Shown one piece after another: positions 25,201-34,200 of a DNA stretch of 64,000 nucleotides (position 1 is the stretch's first letter; each line of letters starts with the position of its first letter). A program made the position numbers and the translations under genes. The notes under the pieces are model-generated. The model searched no databases. It had not been told where the DNA came from and saw only the letters and a program-made list of their open reading frames with translations. The stretch comes from Ridgeia piscesae (lineage: Eukaryota; Annelida; Polychaeta; Sabellida; Siboglinidae), in the NCBI GenBank assembly GCA_025642075.2, contig JAODUO010000044.1:1232001-1296000 (forward strand). The letters run 5' to 3'.

Positions 25201-28200
25201 GTAATTCAGTACAGTAGAGATCTTCAAAGAAACACTATTATCCACTTAGACTAATGCCACAGAAACACAAAATTTTCACTTGTAGGGAAATATGTGACAA
25301 TTTTATAGTCATGCAAACAATGATTAATATGCAATTTTCAATTTATGTAAGTACCCAAACAACAGTTTCAATATAATTGATTACTGTTGTAAAACTAAAA
25401 GGTAACTGTAATATAATATTAAAACAATAAAGACAACTGCAATAAAATACCTAGTGACAAATTAATTAATTAATTGCACTGAATTATTTTAAATTAATAA
25501 CAGTACTTCACCCCAGCTGTTTGTAAATACACTTTAATGTAGCAGCTTAATTTCAAGTCAATGTGTCTCCTAAAATGACCATCAACAAATACAGCTGAAA
25601 CAAATGAAACATACAAATAATATGTTTTTATTATATAAAAACACCTATCACTTATAATAGTGTCACTGCCAGCACAGCTGAACCCTCACTGTTATAACTT
25701 TTTTATTATTAATTGTATCATAAAGATAATTGTGATTTAGCATCAAAACTGTATAGATTATTACAATAAAATAACACTAATTAATAATTGAAAAAATATT
25801 AATTTAAATTACAATTGTACTTCCCAGTTCACACCAATATTTTTTTAATATAAAACTTAAATTACCACGTTATCAAGTACACATAACAAGCCCCATTATG
25901 TTTTTGCAACTGTTTTCAAGAACAGGTCAGTTTCTTCCTCTACCTCTGGCTCTGCCAGTGGTGAATCTGTTTGGCCAGTGCCAGTGTCACAGTGACAGTA
26001 GATGCAGTAAGCGAATCGTCATCGTTAATCAGTCACGTCGTATATGTCACTTCTTGACGCTGTGGCCGCAGTTACTTAGTAGATTCGGCAATCGATGGCG
26101 ATTCGCTTCGACTGTAACTTGATGTCCACTGCTTGCTCATTGTCGAATATTTCGATAGAACACGTTCTCGAGTCAATGGCAATGCGACGTTGTCCACGAC
26201 GTCGACATCACATGCCGTACGATGAAAGTTGATCATCACGTTTTGATAGCTTCTTGATTGGTGACATGTTCGATGTATTTCCCTCACTATCTTTGAGACG
26301 TTTCTAGCATAGCAGACAGTCTTTGTTGGAAAAGTGCCAAATTAGCGATGAACGTTTGACATGTTGTCGTTCGTCTTGGTTGTGGGCGTCGTGTACGGCA
26401 AATGGTGGCGCCACCAAACAACAAAACAGCGCCACCAAACGGAACCCGGATAAACAAAGCCTCCGCATCGCGCTCGAATAATTATTTATATTAACAATAT
26501 TATTATTAAACTAGTTTCATAAATACTAGTGCGTGCAATAAACATTCTATAAAAATGCTATTGGATGTGTGTTTTTGTACGCGTAACCGTAAGTAAAGTA
26601 GGGAGAAAGATGACATGGTAGTGCCACCAAGCGAGAGCGTCACGTACGATCCTTGGTTTGGATAACGAGGCTAAGCGAAGTCTGACCTAGGCTAAGATCG
26701 CTCACAGAAAACAGTTATTATACAAACTAACTCTACAATAAAGTTTTAGAAAACAATTCACATTTTACGTTATATTATTTTGAAACAAACACGCCTAAGT
26801 CAATTTAGGCTGCGAAGCGCTGTAGTGATAGCTCCCGTAAACAACGTCGTCATCAACAACGATGTTGCGTCTTCGCATCGACATCGTTGAATGGACTCGA
26901 TGTCAAGTATCGAAAGTATCGAAGGTATCAAAGGTATCGAACAGTGGGCGTTCGATACCAAAAGTATGAAGTATCGCGATACCACTAAATATCGGTATCG
27001 AACTTTGCAAGTATCGCGATACTTCGATATATCGAATATCGAACCAGCACTAGTAAAAACCTTTGTGGATGGGCAGAAATATGGGTGGACGGGTAAAAAA
27101 AGAAGGAGCAAAAAAGGTCTTCCAAAACCATAGATATTGTCACTTATGCCTAAGAAGTGAGTGTAAATGGTGTCACATGTGTGTTTGTAGTCCATTTCAG
27201 ATCATTGGACACATTTTAAAGTTTACAACTGGCGTAACAGTTAACATCCATGTGTCCACCAAAACATGTGTGACAGTAACTTGGTCCTGCATAAAGCCCT
27301 GGGTATACCCACCATCTACTACTAGAAGCTAGCAACTTTCAAGTAAACATCTCGAGAGACATTTTGTGTAATTATTAAATGGTATAACTTTTAGAGTAAA
27401 AAGCTATAGATATTTGTTTTCAAAAATGCCTAGGTATATCTACCTACACCACTGTAGTTAGATCCTCTCACTGCTGATACGTGTGTTGTCACTTTGATGT
27501 GTATGTCATGTGTGTTGCAGTGATTCTGATACGTGTGTTGTCACTTTGATGTGTTTGTCATGTGTGTTGCAGTGATTCTGATACGTGTGTTGTCACTTTG
27601 ATGTGTTTGTCATGTGTGTTGCAGTGATTCTGATACGTGTGTTGTCACTTTGATGTGTTTGTCATGTGTGTTGCAGTGATTCTGATACGTGTGTTGTCAC
27701 TTTGATGTGTTTGTCATGTGTGTTGCAGTGATTATGATACATGTGTTGTCACTTTGATGTGTATGTCATGTGTGTTGCAGTGATTCTGATACATGTGTTG
27801 TGGGGTTGTGACTCTGATGCGCATGTGTTGCCATGGTTCTGGTTTATTGTATTTATTCTAATAAGTGTACATGCCCTAAATAGCTGTGTCTGACATCGAC
27901 CTTTGACAAAACTGTAGCATCTGTTGTAAAATACTCCCGTGTCAACCGTTGAACCAGTGACAATATCAGAAAGTTCCATCTGCAACCTCTGCACCTGTTT
28001 TACCACAGCATCATCATCGTGTGGATGAATAAGTAACTTACAGTCAATTTACATTGACTGTACCATCACAGCTGAACTCAACTTGAATTTACCTGATGTC
28101 ACTGGGGCCATGTGTTAGGTTACATTTGTTGTCTCTACCTGGTGGATGGCACTGGTGGATACAGTAGAACTACTCATTTAACACAACCTGTCATCTATGC

Positions 28201-31200
28201 AATGGTACCAAATGTTTGCCTGTCAGTTATGTGTGATGGAAATAATTTGTTTTAAACCCAGGCAGATGCAGTTGGGCTGATTTTCGGCCCTGGTCACCTG
28301 TAGGATTCACAGAATGTATATGGTATGTGTTGCTGATACAATTGTTGTGATTCTTTCAACGCTGACTTTGCCTGTAGGTCAAGGTCGTGGTGGGTCATCC
28401 AGTAGCAGCAGCAGTAGTGACCTGGAAGTCGCTAGGCACAGCGCGTCTTCCCTTGAGTCTGTCGGCATCATGCAGGAAGGAGACCTCAACTTCCTTGACA
28501 GTCCCATCCTCATGTCAAAGTCCATCTCAGTGATGGGCGACACATTTCTCGGCCACTCGACCTTGGCCTTCAACCAGTCAAAGTTATCGCTCTCCAGATG
28601 GAGCAACACCAGCAGCAGTGTTCTAGACCGGAGCCGACACATGCGGGAACGGAACATGTCGGCACGGAATACTATCAGTGACACGAGCATGTGCAGTCAG
28701 TCGATACTCAATCTCTCGCCGGTGTCTATGAGTGCTTTGCTTGCTGGAGGCGATCTCGTAAGTGTGCTCTTCATTTTCAGTCAGTTTTGTTTTTTGCAGC
28801 ATTGTTATTTATTATCTATAAGACAGCTCTAGTACAGCTACAAGACACACGACTGAAGTAGGGTTCTTGTTGATAGGAAAATTCAATAGAAGTGAAATCG
28901 TTCGTGTATTTTGATGGCACCATGAACTAATGTAATCTTTCAGAAAGATATTTAGATTTAATGCAGTAGAAACATTAAATCAATGCAACAGATTTGTGAA
29001 ATTTTAAGCAGAAAATTATTTGATGTTCAAGATTTGTCTGGTGTTCAGTATTCTTGACTGATTTGCTGGTTGTTTCTAGCAGAGTGTTTAAACCAGCAAG
29101 CACAGTCGCTCCGGTTGCATCGTCTAATACATTATTATTATGAAGCTTTGTCTTTGAAATTGAGAATTTACTATCCAGAAAGGAATCGTGTGTGGGGTTG
29201 ATTTGTGTGTATGTTCAAATAGACATCTTCCTTCTCCCCTCAGCCTCTCCTGCCCGAGGTGGAACCGACTACGTTGAACGACTACTTCCAGTTGATGGGT
29301 GTCAATCTTGACATCAAGACAAAACCACGACGCAGCATTATTCCATTTGTGTCGGTCAGTCTACTCCTCCCACTGCCAGCAACATTTTAAAGACTGTTCA
29401 CTCTAGCTTGATAAAATGTATTGTGTTTATACAAAAGGAAGACAGATATGGTTTAATATTAAAGTTGCATCCCATGGGTGTAATCATGGTAACCAGATCG
29501 TTCTTGGAAATTCTGACTTGTGTAGTTTTTGATAAAGAAAATAGATGAAATAGTTTGGTTTAATAAAACATGCACTAGAAATACTTTTAAAAAGTGAATA
29601 TTTAGTATTAGTTTACTTTTATTTAAAAAAAATTTCATTTCTTATCTTTCGTTTAGTTACGAAGACAATTGATTATATTTCTACCATTGTGATTATTTTT
29701 GAGTCACTCAAATTGCACATATAATTATTTTCGTGAAAATCTAAGTTTTAGCCTTTTTCACACAACAGACTGGCATTCCGGCCCCACTCTCTAGACCCAC
29801 GTTACTGGGGCCAGCTAACCTACCACTAACAGCACCAGTGGATTTAATCGTTACGTTAATTATGAATGACGTAATTGTCACATTCATGATAATGAAATTA
29901 AAATAATATTGTTTTAAGTTATGTAACTTGTTGATTATTCAACTTTCAGAAAGTATACATTGTTCCTATCAGTAAAATATGTGTTTGCTCCTGAAATTTG
30001 TATTTGAAGTGAGGCAGTAATTTTTCATGTCAAGTCATTGGCATTGTAGTATTCAGTGATCACAGATTCTGGGGACTGTAGTACTGAAAAGCTATATCAA
30101 GTTGTGTTTAGGATGTGGCTATTAAGTTTAATGTGAAATTTCATAAGGGCACACAGACAAACATCAGCATAATAATATTACAGTACTGAGATGTTATATT
30201 GTCCAAGAATACATCGATATATACTTAGCAATGTTGTTTGTCCATCAGACGAGGTCAGCAGAGACTGTGAGTGACAAGTTGCAGCTGGGCGTCTACCCGC
30301 CTCAGGTAGAGATGTACCAGTGGGCCAATGACTGTATGACAGCCCAGATCAACAGGTCAGTGACTACGAGGTATCAGGGACACTGCTGTATTCAGTGGTC
30401 ATCCTAACCTTGCCGTGGGCGTGGTTTGCCTTGAGCTTTATTGCATTATCCCTGCTTTGGATATGAGTGATAACTCCATTGTACGTGTTTATAACGACAT
30501 CTGTTTTTTATGCAGGCATACACGATACTGTAGGATGTTGTATATTATCTCAGTTACTCACTATCTAGGTGATCGTGGCCCTACGGGGTATTTACCCTAT
30601 ATGTCAGTCCCATTATACATTAGGGGTCGAGGCAACTTTTGTACGATTCTGAAACCGGTTTTACAATTCTGAAAACAGTATTCCATGATATGGTGTATTA
30701 CATCGCAAGTGGACAATACTAAGAGTTATTCTAGGTCTGGTCTTCCATGACCATGCATATAGCAATACCATGCGGAATGCCTCTGAAAAAACATGGTGTA
30801 TAAAATATATGGTATCTAGTATTATCTACTTCATACCGTATCAATTAAAAGTTTATTAGTATGTTTTCAGCTGTTCAAAACATATTTATTTGAAGTTGCA
30901 TTCCCCTAAACCTTGGATGATCCCTTTCTTGTATGGTGACTCCTGTCATTTCTGTTTTTAAAATAGTGCCTAACACTGATTATATTTTGCTTTTCTGGGC
31001 TAAATTTCCTGAGTATTTAGGCACTAGAAATTTGTGTTTATATTTATTGCAAGGTTAAGATTTGAGATATATTATATTTTATGCAAAAACTAGGTGTGTC
31101 CATATCTTGATTTTAAATGTGCGTTATGAAAACTCTGAGAATGTCTCGTATATTTACATACGGTCTGACAAGTTAACGTAAGATCTAAAGGGTTAACAGG

Positions 31201-34200
31201 GGAAGGTTTGATGCTATTTCTTTGGAGTAATTTACAGAAAGGTTTCGGCAAATGCCTTTATGGAAACTGTTCAATATCAACTGGAAGGAGGCATACAAGA
31301 GAGAGGGTGTTGTAGGTGCAAGGAGCAGAGTGAGGACTTGGAGAAGCGTCTGCTGGCTGAGCTGCCCCCCGTCCTACGCGACTACAACAACCCGGTGAGT
31401 GGCACTACACTGGCGTCTTAGCCTTCTGCGTTCTTTCTGCCTTCACAAGACCACTATTAAGGAGTGAGATCAATTTTAAGGGCAAAAATCATATTAGCTG
31501 ATGCGAATATCTGCGAAATGTAGCCCGTTACTTGTTTCTCATCATGTCCTAACCTCATTGACCCTTGACCTCTGTTGCCAGGAGAACCAGCGGACACTGC
31601 AGGGTTTGGCCACCAGAAGCAACCTGCGGTCAATGATCATGTTCAAAGAGTGGCGCGGGAAGATTGTCCGCGGCACACTGGACAGAGTGAGGGTAAGAGA
31701 GAGCTTACTTTCTCGGCGTCCTCAACAACTCTCCTTAATTCATCTCATCCACAGCGAGGCAGGTTCAGTGACAGTCACATGTGTAGTGTGTGACTATTAT
31801 ATAATACGTCGTATGTGCATCTGGTTTAATAAACCGCATATGTTGAAACATTGAAAGAATTCACTAGGCCCATTAGAGTATTAGTATATAATATGGTATG
31901 AACTTCAATTGGTAGTGCCAAAAATTAAGTCTAGGCCGTTATTGGACCTTTTATTTGGTATTGTGTTAGACTAGTGGGTAAACACGTGTCATTTCAAGAC
32001 AGAACAAATATATATCTCCGGCCGTGCCCTCAGGGCCCTGGGGCAAAAGCGTCCCAGCAGCACGTTCTGGTGTTGATAGTATTCCATATACAAGATCATC
32101 TTTTGAGCACATTATAGATCATGTGACATGTATCATGTGACTTGTGGAGCAGGAGGAAGAGCAGGAGCTGGAAGAGGCTGTTGAAGAGTTGAGAGTCGCC
32201 AACAATCAACTCACAACACAACTTGACACTCTCTCTCGATGTGAGTACAACCATTGTCTGTTCTGAGTCATCTTCGTGTCAACTTATGTCACTAAATAAG
32301 TGTGCACCACAAGCCCACTCTCAGTACACAGCACTCATTGCCATTTGTATGGAACTTGTGTTAAATAAATAACCACTTATCCCCATCATTAGACATGAAT
32401 GGACTAACAACCGCTCCTAAGACAAGCCTGTCAGATATCAATCTATGCTATTACCAGCAACATAATATCTGAATGTATTTTATGTTAAAATAAACATCAG
32501 TTAGGTCAGTGTTGTGTTGTATTAACATGACACTGACTACGTGCTCTAAATGAAGCTGGCACCTTGTAGGTTTACACCATAATATGACTACATTATAACT
32601 AGCATTCTGTAAATGTTTCACTGAAAACTGTTTAAAAAATTGTTTGCTATAACTATATGTATTGCTTATCCATTGCACGGATGTCTTAAAAAAGAAATAT
32701 GTTTAAAATTGCAGTCTTGAGATCTGTTGCTGTAGTTTTGTGGTGTTTTAGTTCTGATGACGGTCTTGTCATGTGTGGTTTTAGTTCTGATGACAGTCTT
32801 GTGGTTTGCTGAATCTGATTTCAGATGAGCAGGAGTTGTGTGTCCTGGAGAGCAAGTTGGACAGTCAATTGTCCCAATTGGACTTCCTAGAGATTCAGCT
32901 GCCTGCTGTCCAGACAGGTCAGTCCACCACTTCCATCACCCACCACTCTGCCTTCATCAACTTCTCTGTTCTATCTTCCACCCCTCCATTCTATCACCCA
33001 CTTCTCCCGTCCATCATAAACCCCTCTTTTTCATCACCCACCCTCTCAACAGCATTTTGTTGTGTCTTGCCGTGACCTATTTCTGGGACACTGCAACAAT
33101 GTAGCACAATTTTCAAAATTGTTAGCACCAGTGATTACTTTTCCTCAAGCATCGTTGGGTAACTCGGCTACTCCATAATATTTTAAAGCTCCCTAATGGA
33201 TCTAGTTACCTTGTCTGGGTTACTCTTGCCACAGAATGTTTGTATTGACATGAAGTCATCAGTCTTACTTGTCTAACTATGTAGAACTGAGAACAGCAGA
33301 AGACAGGAAACGTCTGGTGGATGCAGAAGTCACTAAACTGAGCACGGACAAAAGTCGAATGACCGAGGAACTGGCGTCTCTGGAGGTGCTCAAAGTCACG
33401 GCCGACACGAAACAGAAGGCACCAGATATACCCATTGAAGACCACTGGGATAAAATACAGCGCTTACTAGAGTAAGTCTTTTTAGTGGTCATTTGCTGGT
33501 TTTACATGAAAGACAAAGATATCTGATAATGTAGCATCATACAGTCTATCTATTTGACAACAACATACCTGACAGGGGCATCATATTGCTTGGCAACCAG
33601 GGCCATCAAGCTTACAAAATGGCTGATATATATACATGTGAATATGTCAGACAATCTATTCTATATCTTGTCAAAATAAGTGTGGACCCAAATGTATTTC
33701 TTTATATCAGAAACATGGTTTAAAAACCCGGCAGTAGACGTTGATCGTGTTGACCTTCTAAGGTCGTACACGTGAAAACATAGGCAAGGTTCGACAGGGC
33801 AGCATTATAATTGCTGCACCAGTTTCTGGATTTGTCAGTTGGCCTTCAGTGGCAAGAATTCAGCCATGCTGCATGAACTGCACACAAAACCTTTATTTGA
33901 TTACCTTACACCTACTCGCTTCACGCGAGAAGTTGTGTGATGTGGAACCACGTGAAGTATTTTTTACAAAGTTTATATTGACAACAACAAACTTTGAAAC
34001 TGAATGCTGTAAATAGTCATTACACGGGGTACCCTTGGTTTCTGGTGGAGTTTGTGTGCAAGAGTGTATTTCTTCCTCCGTGATACTCTGCCGCAACCAA
34101 TGTCATCCTCCCGTCACATGACCTCAAGTCACATGACCATTGTGTTACAGTTACAGCACCTTCCGCCCGGAGACGTGGGACGCTGACTCCGGGGTCCTGT

